Assembly (NCBI GenBank): GCA_025757845.1
Contig: CP107211.1
Span: 1,984,001 to 2,048,000, forward strand
Direction of reading: 5' to 3'
Source: Oscillospiraceae bacterium
GTDB lineage: Bacteria > Bacillota > Clostridia > Oscillospirales > Ruminococcaceae
Length of the DNA stretch: 64,000 nt
Numbering within the stretch: position 1 is the first letter of the stretch; every line of letters starts with the position of its first letter. A program made the translations under genes and the position numbers. Below are positions 45,238 through 53,567 of this stretch, in pieces. The notes beneath the pieces were generated by a model. That model saw nothing but the letters and a program-made list of their open reading frames with translations, was not told the DNA's origin and did not search any database.

Positions 45238-46425
45238 TCAGTATTTTCTCCACACCATTTTATTAACGACGTTTACATACCCCTGAATGATGCGAACCAC
45301 CTTCATAGACACGGTTTCATCCACATAGTCGGGGCAGGGCTTACCCAGAACGCCCTTCTGCTTCATCTTAATGGCCATATCGGTGGCGTTGAGAAGTTCC
45401 CGGGTGGTAATGCCAGCCAGAATGAAGTCACCGGCTTCCAATGCCTCGGGACGCTCGGTGGAGGTGCGGATGCACACAGCGGCAATGGGATGACCGATGG
45501 ACAGATAGAAGCTGCTCTCCTCTGGCAGAGTACCGGAGTCGGAGACGATTGCCAGTGCGTTCATTTGCAACTTGTTGTAGTCATTGAAGCCCAGCGGCTC
45601 GTTGACCCGGACGCGAGGGTCAAGCTGGAAGCCGCTCTTTTCCAGACGGTGCTTGCTGCGGGGATGGCAGGAGTACAGGATGGGCATATCGTACTTTTCT
45701 GCCAGTGCATTGATGGCAGTGAACAGACTCAGGAAGTTCTTTTCGGAGTCGATGTTCTCCTCCCGGTGGGCGGACAGCAGAATATACTTGTCCTTTTCCA
45801 ATCCCAAACGCTCCAGAATATCGCTTTTCTGGATCTTCTCCAGATTCATGTGCAGGACTTCCGCCATGGGAGAGCCGGTCTGGTAGGTGCGTTCCTTGGG
45901 CAGTCCGGTGTCCGCCAGATACTTCCGGGCGAACTCGGAATAGCACATATTCACGTCAGAAATCACATCCACGATACGGCGGTTAGTCTCCTCGGGCAGG
46001 CACTCATCCTTGCAGCGGTTGCCGGCCTCCATGTGAAACAGCGGGATGTGCAGCCGCTTTGCGCTGATGGCAGAAAGGCAGGAGTTGGTATCACCCAGCA
46101 CCAGATAGCCCTCCGGCTGCAGCTCGGACAGAATCTCATAGCTGCGACCCAGAATGTTACCGCAGGTCACGCCCAGATTCTCGCCCACCACGGGCACCAG
46201 AATATCCGGACCATACTCCCCGAAGGTGTTTTTCAGCTCGAAATCCTCCCAGAAAACGGTGGAAAGGTTTCTGTCCCAGTTTTGATTGTAATAGACCACG
46301 CAGCAGTCAAAGTATTCACGGCAACGCTTGATAACGGCAGCCAGCCGAATGATTTCCGGACGGGTGCCACAGCCAATCATGACCTTGGTACGCCCATCGT
46401 TTTTCCATGTAAAATTGTGTTCCAT
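45238..46425 (-). CDS. UDP-N-acetylglucosamine 2-epimerase-type enzyme (CapG/FnlC-like)
   Basis: 395 aa. GCGTRPEIIRLA, GDTNSCLSA, HMEAGNRCKDECLPEETNRR, SAHREENID and SDSGTLPEESS are motifs of non-hydrolysing 2-epimerases, in the variant form seen in CapG/FnlC, the last step of UDP-L-FucNAc synthesis. Gene order with capE- and capF-type genes supports this. It is cytoplasmic and makes precursor for a capsule or other glycan. Confidence 0.87.
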   Translation of the reverse strand: MEHNFTWKNDGRTKVMIGCGTRPEIIRLAAVIKRCREYFDCCVVYYNQNWDRNLSTVFWEDFELKNTFGEYGPDILVPVVGENLGVTCGNILGRSYEILSELQPEGYLVLGDTNSCLSAISAKRLHIPLFHMEAGNRCKDECLPEETNRRIVDVISDVNMCYSEFARKYLADTGLPKERTYQTGSPMAEVLHMNLEKIQKSDILERLGLEKDKYILLSAHREENIDSEKNFLSLFTAINALAEKYDMPILYSCHPRSKHRLEKSGFQLDPRVRVNEPLGFNDYNKLQMNALAIVSDSGTLPEESSFYLSIGHPIAAVCIRTSTERPEALEAGDFILAGITTRELLNATDMAIKMKQKGVLGKPCPDYVDETVSMKVVRIIQGYVNVVNKMVWRKY

Positions 46426-46458
46426 AAAAATCTCCTAACGTCAACCTGTATTCTTTTC

Positions 46459-47655
46459 TTACACCGGCTCAAAAAAGGTGTCCGGGTGGTTCGGGTTGAA
46501 GATCTCGTTACAGGTCATCACCGTCACAAGATTCTCCGTTTCCGACAGATTGATGATATTGTGAGTCCAGCCGGGAATCATGTGGACAGCCTCAATCTTG
46601 TCCCCGGAAACTTCAAACTCTACCGTTTCCCCGGTGTTAATGTTCCGTTCCTGAATCAAGCCATGACCAGCAACCACAATGAAAAGCTCCCACTTGGAGT
46701 TGTGCCAGTGCTGCCCCTTGGTGATTCCGGGACGGCTGATGTTGATGCTCACCTGTCCACAGTCGGCGGTATGAACCAGCTCGGTAAAGGAACCGCGGTT
46801 GTCCACATTCATCTTAAGGGCATACTTGAACCTGTCCGTCGGCAGATAGGTCAGATACAGGGAGTACAGCTTCTTTGCAAAGGAGCCATTCGGCATCTTC
46901 GGCATCATAAGCGTAGTGGGCTGTGCCTTGAACTCCTGCAGCAAGTCAACGATTTCGCCCAGCGTGACCTTGTGGGTCACAGGAACACAACAATAGCGGC
47001 CATCTTCTTTCAGGACAGTCTCCACACCGTCAAACTCACAGTGCTGTTCTTTGCCTTCCAGCAGGTCAAACATTCCTTCTACAAGATCGTCGATGTACAG
47101 CAGCTCCAACTCGGTGCTGCTGTCGTTGACGGTGAAGGGCTCATCATTGGCAACTGCCCAGCAGAAGGTGCTGACGGCACTGTTGTACTTGGGGCGGCTA
47201 TGTCCCATCAGGTTCACGAAACGGTAGACGGCAACCTTTGCTCCGGTCTCCTGAGCATACTGGAAGAACAGCTCCTCGCCAGCCTTCTTGCTGCGGCCGT
47301 ACTCGCTGTTGCCAAAGCGGCCTGCCAACGTGGCTTGAATGGAGGAGGACAGCATGATGGTTGCCTTGTTGTTGTGCTTCTTCAGGCAGTTCAGCAGGTC
47401 GGATGCAAAGCCGAAGTTGCCCTTCATGAAATCCTCCGGATTTTCCGGACGATTCACCCCTGCCAGATTGAACACGAAGTTCGCCTTCTGGCAGTACTCG
47501 TCCAGCTCCGTCGGGGTAGAATCCAGATCGTACTCGTAGATTTCTTCAATATTCAATGCCGGGCGGGTCTTATTTTTCCCATCCCGGATGTTTTTCAGAT
47601 TGTTGCACAGGGCAGTTCCCACCATGCCCTTGGCACCTGTGACTAGAATGTTCAT
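46459..47655 (-). CDS. CapF/FnlB-like reductase with C-terminal cupin
   Basis: 398 aa. The Rossmann start MNILVTGAKGMVG and an SDR core with SSSIQATLAG and the YGRSKKAGEE Tyr/Lys pair come first. The C-terminal cupin (from about 270) has GQVSINISRPGITKGQHWHNSKWELFIVV and the metal histidines. The two-domain plan is that of CapF, which reduces a UDP-4-keto sugar on the way to UDP-L-FucNAc. The ATG overlaps the stop of the acetyltransferase gene (ATGA). Confidence 0.9.
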   Translation of the reverse strand: MNILVTGAKGMVGTALCNNLKNIRDGKNKTRPALNIEEIYEYDLDSTPTELDEYCQKANFVFNLAGVNRPENPEDFMKGNFGFASDLLNCLKKHNNKATIMLSSSIQATLAGRFGNSEYGRSKKAGEELFFQYAQETGAKVAVYRFVNLMGHSRPKYNSAVSTFCWAVANDEPFTVNDSSTELELLYIDDLVEGMFDLLEGKEQHCEFDGVETVLKEDGRYCCVPVTHKVTLGEIVDLLQEFKAQPTTLMMPKMPNGSFAKKLYSLYLTYLPTDRFKYALKMNVDNRGSFTELVHTADCGQVSINISRPGITKGQHWHNSKWELFIVVAGHGLIQERNINTGETVEFEVSGDKIEAVHMIPGWTHNIINLSETENLVTVMTCNEIFNPNHPDTFFEPV

Positions 47656-48233
47656 TGTTTCACCTCTGAATGTACTGCGGTGCAGTCCGGAATGTCTGCG
47701 CCATCCGGCACGGTTGCATGATTACAGATGGTGCAGTTGCTGCCGATGCGGGCAAAGTTGCCCACAGTCGCACCAGTGCGAATGACGCTGTTGGTGTAAA
47801 TCAGGGCGTAGTCCCCTACCGTCGCATCACAGTGGACCTCTGTTCCGGCATTCAGCAGAACACCGTCGCCAACGGACGCACCGTTCTGGACACAGGCATT
47901 TTGCAATACCACACAACCGCATCCCAACTTAGCGTATGGACTGATGTAGGCACTGGGAACAATGATGTTGGGGAACCCATAGTCAAGTGCTTTTGCTTTC
48001 TCATACACCTGTGCCCGAAACCGGTTATTGCCGATGCCCACCACCAGCAAACCATACACCTTCCGCAACTCCAGCAAATCAGCAAGTCCGCCAACCACCG
48101 GAATGCCACAGATCTCAGGACCTATAGGTTGTCCATCGTCCACAAAGGCACAGTCATATTGGAGCATCGCCTGTTCCGCCACCATGCGCCCAAAGCCGCC
48201 GGCACCAACCAGCAGCAACTTTTCTTTAGACAT
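47652..48233 (-). CDS. NeuD/PglD-type sugar O- or N-acyltransferase
   Basis: 193 aa. The N-terminal Rossmann-like part (LLLVGAGGFGRMVAE) is followed by a left-handed beta helix of hexapeptide repeats (VVLQNACVQNGASVGDGVLLNAG, DYALIYTNSVIRTGATVG). This is the two-domain plan of NeuD/PglD enzymes. It starts two bases after the capE-type stop. The acceptor is probably a nucleotide-linked sugar of the same pathway. Confidence 0.85.
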   Translation of the reverse strand: MSKEKLLLVGAGGFGRMVAEQAMLQYDCAFVDDGQPIGPEICGIPVVGGLADLLELRKVYGLLVVGIGNNRFRAQVYEKAKALDYGFPNIIVPSAYISPYAKLGCGCVVLQNACVQNGASVGDGVLLNAGTEVHCDATVGDYALIYTNSVIRTGATVGNFARIGSNCTICNHATVPDGADIPDCTAVHSEVKQ

Positions 48234-49278
48234 TCGGGATGCCCTTCAGTGCATTTTGGACATATTCGGTGGTCAGAATCTTCTTCACAGTGCCTTCCAC
48301 ATCCAGTCGCTCGGTGTTGTGGCTGGTGTAGGACTCGTCCGCCATGGTATGTACCTCGCCCTTGACCACGAACTTGTCGTAGTTCAGGTCACGGTTGTCA
48401 GCGGCAACACGGAAGTAGTGACCCATATCCTGGCTGCGCAGACGCTCCTCACGGGTCATCAGGGTCTCGAACAGCTTCTCACCATGACGAGTGCCGATGA
48501 TGTTCGTACCGGTATCACCAAACAACTGCTGGACTGCCTTTGCCAAATCGCCGATGGTGGAAGCATCAGACTTCTGGATGAACAAATCACCGGGATTTGC
48601 ATGTTGGAAAGCGAACAAGACCAGATCCACAGCCTCGTCCAGGTTCATCAGAAAGCGGGTCATGTTGGGGTCGGTGATAGTGATGGGGTTGCCTGCCTTG
48701 ATTTGGTCGATGAACAGCGGAATGACAGAACCACGGCTGCACATGACGTTACCATAACGGGTGCAGCAGATGGTCGTGCCGCCCCGCTCAGCGGCCACAC
48801 GGGCGTTGGCGTAGATAACGTGCTCCATCATAGCCTTGGAGATGCCCATGGCATTGATGGGGTAGGCTGCCTTATCGGTGGACAGGCAAACGACACGCTT
48901 AACACCGGCGTCAATAGCGGCATGCAGGACGTTATCAGTACCGATGATGTTGGTCTGGACAGCCTGCATGGGGAAGAACTCGCAGGAAGGAACCTGCTTC
49001 AAAGCAGCAGCGTGGAAGATGTAGTCAACACCGGGCATGGCATCCTTGATGGACTGCGGGTTGCGGACATCACCGATGTAGAACTTCACCTTCTTGGCAG
49101 TGTCAGGATGCTTGGCCTGAAGCTCGTGGCGCATATCGTCCTGCTTCTTCTCGTCACGGGAGAAGATGCGGATTTCCTTCAAATCGGAATCCAGGAAGTG
49201 CTTCAGAACGGTGGAACCAAAAGAACCAGTACCACCAGTGATCATAAGGGTTGCGTTATCAAAAGTTTTGTTATTCAT
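48226..49278 (-). CDS. UDP-GlcNAc 4,6-dehydratase/5-epimerase-type enzyme (CapE/FnlA-like)
   Basis: 350 aa. LMITGGTGSFGSTVLKHFL binds the dinucleotide. The Asp-x-Lys active site lies in CLSTDKAAYPINAMG, in which the usual YxxxK is replaced by the Met/Lys form typical of inverting dehydratases. The C-terminal GTRHGEKLFETLMTREE and the DMGHYFRVAADNRDLNYDKF lid match CapE/FnlA. It uses UDP-GlcNAc as first substrate of the UDP-L-FucNAc route. GAGGTGT precedes the ATG. Confidence 0.9.
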   Translation of the reverse strand: MNNKTFDNATLMITGGTGSFGSTVLKHFLDSDLKEIRIFSRDEKKQDDMRHELQAKHPDTAKKVKFYIGDVRNPQSIKDAMPGVDYIFHAAALKQVPSCEFFPMQAVQTNIIGTDNVLHAAIDAGVKRVVCLSTDKAAYPINAMGISKAMMEHVIYANARVAAERGGTTICCTRYGNVMCSRGSVIPLFIDQIKAGNPITITDPNMTRFLMNLDEAVDLVLFAFQHANPGDLFIQKSDASTIGDLAKAVQQLFGDTGTNIIGTRHGEKLFETLMTREERLRSQDMGHYFRVAADNRDLNYDKFVVKGEVHTMADESYTSHNTERLDVEGTVKKILTTEYVQNALKGIPNV

Positions 49279-49314
49279 AATCTTTACACCTCATAAACAA
49301 ATTTCAAAGAGTTC

Positions 49315-50345
49315 TTATTTAGCGTATAAACGCTTAATACGCTTTTTCCCTTTAATCAGTATAATCGCTAATAATACGCCTAAGCCTGTGAAGCAGATGC
49401 TATATTTTATTCGATACTGATCATTAGGAAATCTAACATTCAATTGACGTAGCAAATCGTTAACATATATATTTGTTAGATAAAGCTCTAGTGTCGCCCC
49501 CCTATTTTCCTTAAAAATGTCAAACTTTTTTCTTTAACCCCCTGTGGCATCCTCTGAAATCCGAATGGCAAAATAAAAACTCCTGACATTCCCAAAAACA
49601 CACTTGCTATTAAAGATATTGACGAGCTATATCTTATGGTTGGAATCATTTTTGACAAAGGCCAAATCAAAGCCATAACCACTACCAATAAATAGGAGTA
49701 TTCATTTTTATCAAGAGATTCTTCAGCAATCCAGCTTCCAACAATAAAGCAAAAGGTTCCCATAAGAGGGCCACCAAAATGTCCAACATAGGAATAGTTC
49801 ACATTGTACTTCCAAGGTTCATTTATATAGCCCATCATAACAGTCGAACAGAGAATAATCAATAATGCTACTACTATAGTTTTTTTACCTTTTGTGGATT
49901 TTTGGATATTGTAAAGCACTGGATAAACCACATATAACACTACCACAACCGCAATATACCACGCTCCTTCATTTTTCATCCAAAAAGAAATGAAAAACTC
50001 TGCCTCAATAAATTTACGGAAACTAAATTCAAGGATAAAACACTTAATCGCATATGCTATGGAACTAATCACCAAATATGGCAACAGCACTTTTTTTATA
50101 CGATTATTATAAAATTTATGTATGTCATTAGATTTATTCAACGAATAAAAACATCCAAATCCAGAAAGGAAGAAAAACATATACATTAGCGTGCAAATTA
50201 ATGTAGCCATTTTAGGCACCTCGTCCGCATATTTCGCAGCATTTTTTTCGCCTTGGTGGATAAACTTAGAGCCAAGTCCTGATTGCCATTTCTCGCGCTG
50301 CCAATCAATGCCGTCCGATGTCAAGTCTTGGACAACATTTTTCAC
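49315..50345 (-). pseudogene. Acyltransferase-3 family O-acetyltransferase, frameshifted and lacking its N-terminus
   Basis: The open frame 49488-50345 encodes multiple membrane helices of the acyltransferase-3 type (MYMFFFLSGFGCFYSL, NNRIKKVLLPYLVISSIAY, NEGAWYIAVVVVLYVVYP). It stops right after KIGG at a run of six C (49497-49502; G on the coding strand). Shifting frame there restores TLELYLTNIYVNDLLRQ, another helix and a basic tail to the TAA at 49315. At the 5' end no ribosome site is seen, and the expected first helix with the catalytic His is missing, so the start is probably lost too. The frameshift could be slipped-strand phase variation, decay or a read error. Confidence 0.75.
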
Positions 50346-50811
50346 AAATTTCTATTTTAGAAGTGCTGCCACATCCCGCCGCAAATCCTTGATTTTCCTT
50401 GATATTCCGCCATTTTTCTCTTTGGCGGTCTATTTTTTTGTCCTAATCTTCATTTTTACTGCTGATGATCTAGGTTCTTCACCTTTTTCAACCATAAAAG
50501 AATCCTCGTTTAATCTTTTTCTGTGCTGCGCCATATCTTTACAGGATTCCATATCAATCTTTTCCAAAAATCCTGCTTATCTCTGGTTTTTCCATCAAAA
50601 GCAGAAATTCGATCCAACATGCCATCAACAGCCCGAAAAGATAGGTGTCAAAAATGCCCTGAGATTTTTGTTAAAAAAGACTAAGATTTTTAATTTTCGA
50701 GCAAGCGATACACTTTTCCCTCTCCATCATGTTCTTTGTTAAAAAATAAACATTCGTTAAAAGTCCGGCAAAGATTCATCTGGTTTGTCAGAAAGATAGC
50801 CTTTTTCACAA
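50346..50811. other. Intergenic stretch, decayed sequence
   Basis: AT-rich, with no supportable gene. A short minus-strand frame just above 50346 (SRKIKDLRRDVAALLK and a stop) looks like a leftover C-terminus. The junction between the glycan locus and the recombinase-bearing element probably lies here. Confidence 0.45.
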
Positions 50812-50812
50812 T

Positions 50813-50864
50813 AAAAAAGCTCCCACCTGCAACTCAAAGTTTCCTTTGAATCACAAGTGGGAGC
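50813..50864 (-). terminator. Terminator of the 554-aa serine recombinase gene
   Basis: GCTCCCAC (50819-50826) / GTGGGAGC (50857-50864) with an inner CTCAAAG / CTTTGA pairing, followed by six T on the minus strand. Confidence 0.85.
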
Positions 50865-50890
50865 CACTACCAAATCTTCAAATATTATTC

Positions 50891-52555
50891 TTAGTTCTCT
50901 TTTTGTTCTGCTTCAATTTCAGATTTTTTTCTTCTGCCCCGGCGTTTCTTTTCTGTTTCCGGTTTCACATCCCCAATATCATAAATGACAACTTGCTCAT
51001 CTGGGTACAAGGTTCCATTCAAGGTATAGCTAAGTTTACCACCGTTGTCATCCTCGAAAGGCAGCATTCTCCGAAACTCTACCTGGATAGCCGGCACCTT
51101 AATGCTGATTGCATAAGTCTGCTTGCTTTCCTCATTACTGAACTTGATCGCATTCGGATCTTTTTCTGAACAAGGCTGAATCGCAATCTGCCTGGTCTTT
51201 GCGTTGAGCAGCACCTTGATGTAAGGCGCGTAGTTTAACTCTACAGCTGTTGCCTTATTGAATTTCAGGCTGTTTGAAGTCACCGTCATAATAGACTCGC
51301 CTTTCGGTTGCTTTAGATTGATTACCTCAAATCCTTTCAAAATTTCCATTTCACATTCCTCGCTTTCATATTCTATGTGTACCTGCTCTGGCTTTGCATC
51401 AACCAGTGCCATCACCTTTTCTGTTGCCGTTTCCAATCTCTTGAAGGAAACAGCCTTCCATGTAGGTCTGATGGGAACGAATCCTAACAGCACTCCTTTT
51501 CGTAAAGGAACCAGCCTTTGCTGCTTTTGGCGAATACGCCTCCGCTTGCCTGCAATCTGTTCCAGCCGTACCTGTGCCTTATCCCAGATCTCTCGTTCTA
51601 CGATTGCGGGATGATGATCTGGTATAAAATACTGCTCCACCTCGCCTTCGTTTTTCTTGGTCTTGTGGGTCAAACAATCTACCGTATAGGTTTTCTGCAT
51701 CAGAACGTCGCCGCAGTATTTTTCATTCCGCAGGATATTCTTGACCGATTCACCCGTCCACGGGTTATTTTTGATTGTTCTGATTTCCAACGCATTGAGC
51801 TTTTCTGCAATTTCTGCCGGGTGCATTCCCTTATCAAAGCTCATATAGATGGTACGAACAATTTCAGCTTCGTTGGTAACGATCACCATTTCGCCATCAT
51901 CATCCGTATCATAGCCCAGCAGACTCGTCGTACTGATTTTTTGCGTTCCGGCTTTCATCCGGCTTCGAGTCGCCCACTTGATATTAGTAGAGATGCTTCG
52001 GGATTCCTCCTGTGCGAAAGAAGCCAGCATCGTCAGAAATACTTCTGCCTTTTCATCCAGACTATCCAAGCGTTCCTTGTCAAAATACACACTGACAGGT
52101 GGCCGGAGGTTCCGCAGCAATCGAATATTAGTCAGGCAGTCCACCACATTACGAGCAAATCGACTGATAGACTTCGTAAGAATCAGATCAATTTTCTTAG
52201 CCTTTGCATCCTCTATCATCTGCTGAAACTGCACTCGATGCTTAACTTGTGTACCAGAGATTCCTTCATCCGCATAAATGCCTGCCAGCTCCCAGTCTGG
52301 ATGCTCCGCTATAACAGTGTTGAAATGTGCCATTTGCTCTTCCAGACTGGTTTCCTGCGCCTCCTGATCTGTGCTGACACGACAGTATGCAGCGACACGC
52401 TTTTTAGGTGGTTCTTCTGTTTCCGCCATGACACCCACTGTTGCAGGAATTATTTTCACATCATAGGTCTTTGTTAGGCGAGGTGTCTTTTTTCTTCCCT
52501 TTTCCTTACGACGTTCTACCACAATTGGCCTTTTAGCATGACTATCGCTTGCCAC
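50891..52555 (-). CDS. Serine recombinase with unusual C-terminal region
   Basis: 554 aa. The resolvase domain begins about residue 52 with KRVAAYCRVSTDQEA, and the SISRFARN motif is intact. A recombinase domain follows (GYDTDDDGEMVI ... NEKYCGDVLMQKTY). A zinc ribbon is not seen; instead a basic helix (QIAGKRRRIRQKQQR) leads to a beta-rich C-terminal domain with a charged tail. The start is the GTG at 52555 with GGAGGGAGAAA; about 50 extra basic residues precede the catalytic domain. A sigma-A promoter and a leader hairpin lie upstream. Confidence 0.9.
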   Translation of the reverse strand: MASDSHAKRPIVVERRKEKGRKKTPRLTKTYDVKIIPATVGVMAETEEPPKKRVAAYCRVSTDQEAQETSLEEQMAHFNTVIAEHPDWELAGIYADEGISGTQVKHRVQFQQMIEDAKAKKIDLILTKSISRFARNVVDCLTNIRLLRNLRPPVSVYFDKERLDSLDEKAEVFLTMLASFAQEESRSISTNIKWATRSRMKAGTQKISTTSLLGYDTDDDGEMVIVTNEAEIVRTIYMSFDKGMHPAEIAEKLNALEIRTIKNNPWTGESVKNILRNEKYCGDVLMQKTYTVDCLTHKTKKNEGEVEQYFIPDHHPAIVEREIWDKAQVRLEQIAGKRRRIRQKQQRLVPLRKGVLLGFVPIRPTWKAVSFKRLETATEKVMALVDAKPEQVHIEYESEECEMEILKGFEVINLKQPKGESIMTVTSNSLKFNKATAVELNYAPYIKVLLNAKTRQIAIQPCSEKDPNAIKFSNEESKQTYAISIKVPAIQVEFRRMLPFEDDNGGKLSYTLNGTLYPDEQVVIYDIGDVKPETEKKRRGRRKKSEIEAEQKEN

Positions 52556-52593
52556 ATTTCTCCCTCCTTCCACTTTTTCTTCCTATTACAAAG

Positions 52594-52637
52594 TTGCCCA
52601 TGTTATAGCATTATCATTAATGTCATAACATGGGCAA
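52594..52637 (-). promoter_or_regulatory. Leader inverted repeat, copy 1
   Basis: TTGCCCATGTTAT (52594-52606) and its exact complement (52625-52637), 18-base loop, lie between the recombinase promoter and its GTG. A near-identical repeat lies at 53505-53550. Confidence 0.7.
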
Positions 52638-52666
52638 ACACTATTTGCAGACTCTCTATCTTACTT

Positions 52667-52724
52667 ATTATACCGCATTGTGGGTATCTCCACAATATCC
52701 ATTTGCATACCCACCCCGTATAAT
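52667..52724. promoter_or_regulatory. Divergent promoter region of recombinase and XRE regulator
   Basis: On the minus strand TTGTGG (52690-52695), 17-bp spacer, TATAAT (52667-52672) drives the recombinase. On the plus strand TATAAT (52719-52724) serves the regulator gene. A 7-bp inverted repeat TGGGTAT/ATACCCA (52681-52687, 52707-52713) overlaps both and could be the regulator's operator. Confidence 0.6.
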
Positions 52725-52756
52725 GAAACGTAAAGAACAATTTTTTACAAGCAAAA

Positions 52757-52975
52757 GTGGTGACAGCTTTGATTGATTTTACTCCTCTGTGGGAAACTAT
52801 GCGCCGCAAGCAGGTAACACAGTACCAGCTTCTCAAAAACGGCTTGGACAACAAAACGCTGGACACTCTGAAAAAGAATCGGAATATTACACTATCCACA
52901 TTGGAAAAACTCTGTCAGATGCTCGATTGCACTCCCAATGATGTCGTGCAGTTCATTCCAGACGATAAAAAATAA
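52757..52975 (+). CDS. Cro/C1-type (XRE) DNA-binding regulator
   Basis: 72 aa (GTG at 52757; a TTG at 52769 is an alternative). WETMRRKQVTQYQLLKNGLDNKTLDTLKKNRNITLSTLEKLCQMLDC spreads over the full five-helix XRE fold, with recognition helix near NKTLDTLKK. It is short, like the YozG group. Divergent from the recombinase gene with a shared control region, so it probably regulates recombination. Confidence 0.88.
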   Translation: MVTALIDFTPLWETMRRKQVTQYQLLKNGLDNKTLDTLKKNRNITLSTLEKLCQMLDCTPNDVVQFIPDDKK

Positions 52976-53072
52976 TGCCGTCATAGTACCGTATAGTCGG
53001 TGGCTGTGGCGGCATTCCATTATATATAGGTAGAAACGCTCATTCTATAACTATCACATTCCTGCGGAATGA

Positions 53073-53131
53073 AACACCCGCCTGGTCGAGAAGATTCACA
53101 AATCCCCTCACCCAGACGGGCGTTGTTTTTT
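53073..53131 (+). terminator. Terminator of the XRE gene
   Basis: AACACCCGCCTGG / CCAGACGGGCGTT, a 13-bp stem with two wobble-type mismatches, followed by six T. Confidence 0.7.
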
Positions 53132-53169
53132 CGTGCAGTTCCAAAGGCAGGCTATCCGGGGCGGACATC

Positions 53170-53481
53170 TTATATGTACCATACCTGCCGAAGCATTACT
53201 ACCGCCAGTTCCAGAAGTACAACTACGCTGCCGACCACCTGCGGGACCATAAAAATCACAAATCCACCGATCAGCATTTGAAGTGCTTCCACTCCTTGCG
53301 ACTGTTGCATCAAGAACGAAAGGACAGCCGTTGCCAGTAGCACACTGCCCAGCAGATAGAAAATCCATGCCGAACAATGATGCAGAAATGCCGCAAACCA
53401 CTTTGCCAGCCATACAGCAAGGATCAGCGGGAGGGTTATCATCACCAGCATCAATTTTAACAGCCATCGAATTGCTTTCAT
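53170..53481 (-). CDS. Small membrane protein (CD1845-like)
   Basis: 103 aa with three hydrophobic helices (LKLMLVMITLPLILAVWLAKW, WIFYLLGSVLLATAVLSF, LIGGFVIFMVPQVVGSVVVLL). Size, layout and the mobile-element setting resemble the CD1845 family of conjugative transposons. The function is unknown. An inverted repeat like that before the recombinase lies 24 bases upstream. Confidence 0.6.
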   Translation of the reverse strand: MKAIRWLLKLMLVMITLPLILAVWLAKWFAAFLHHCSAWIFYLLGSVLLATAVLSFLMQQSQGVEALQMLIGGFVIFMVPQVVGSVVVLLELAVVMLRQVWYI

Positions 53482-53504
53482 AATGTCCTCTTTCTGGCTG
53501 GTCT

Positions 53505-53550
53505 GTTGCCCATGTTATAGCACACTCTCTGATGTTCCAACATGGGCAAC
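53505..53550 (-). promoter_or_regulatory. Leader inverted repeat, copy 2
   Basis: GTTGCCCATGTT (53505-53516) and its exact complement (53539-53550), 22-base loop, just before the small membrane protein gene and past the recombinase operon. The arms are the same as at 52594-52637. Confidence 0.7.
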
Positions 53551-53567
53551 CCAGTCCTCTTTCAAAT

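Noticed and set aside
45232..47646. Plus-strand open frame of about 800 codons opposite the capF- and capG-type genes
   Set aside because: No start signal or domain; the opposite strand has two well-conserved enzymes.
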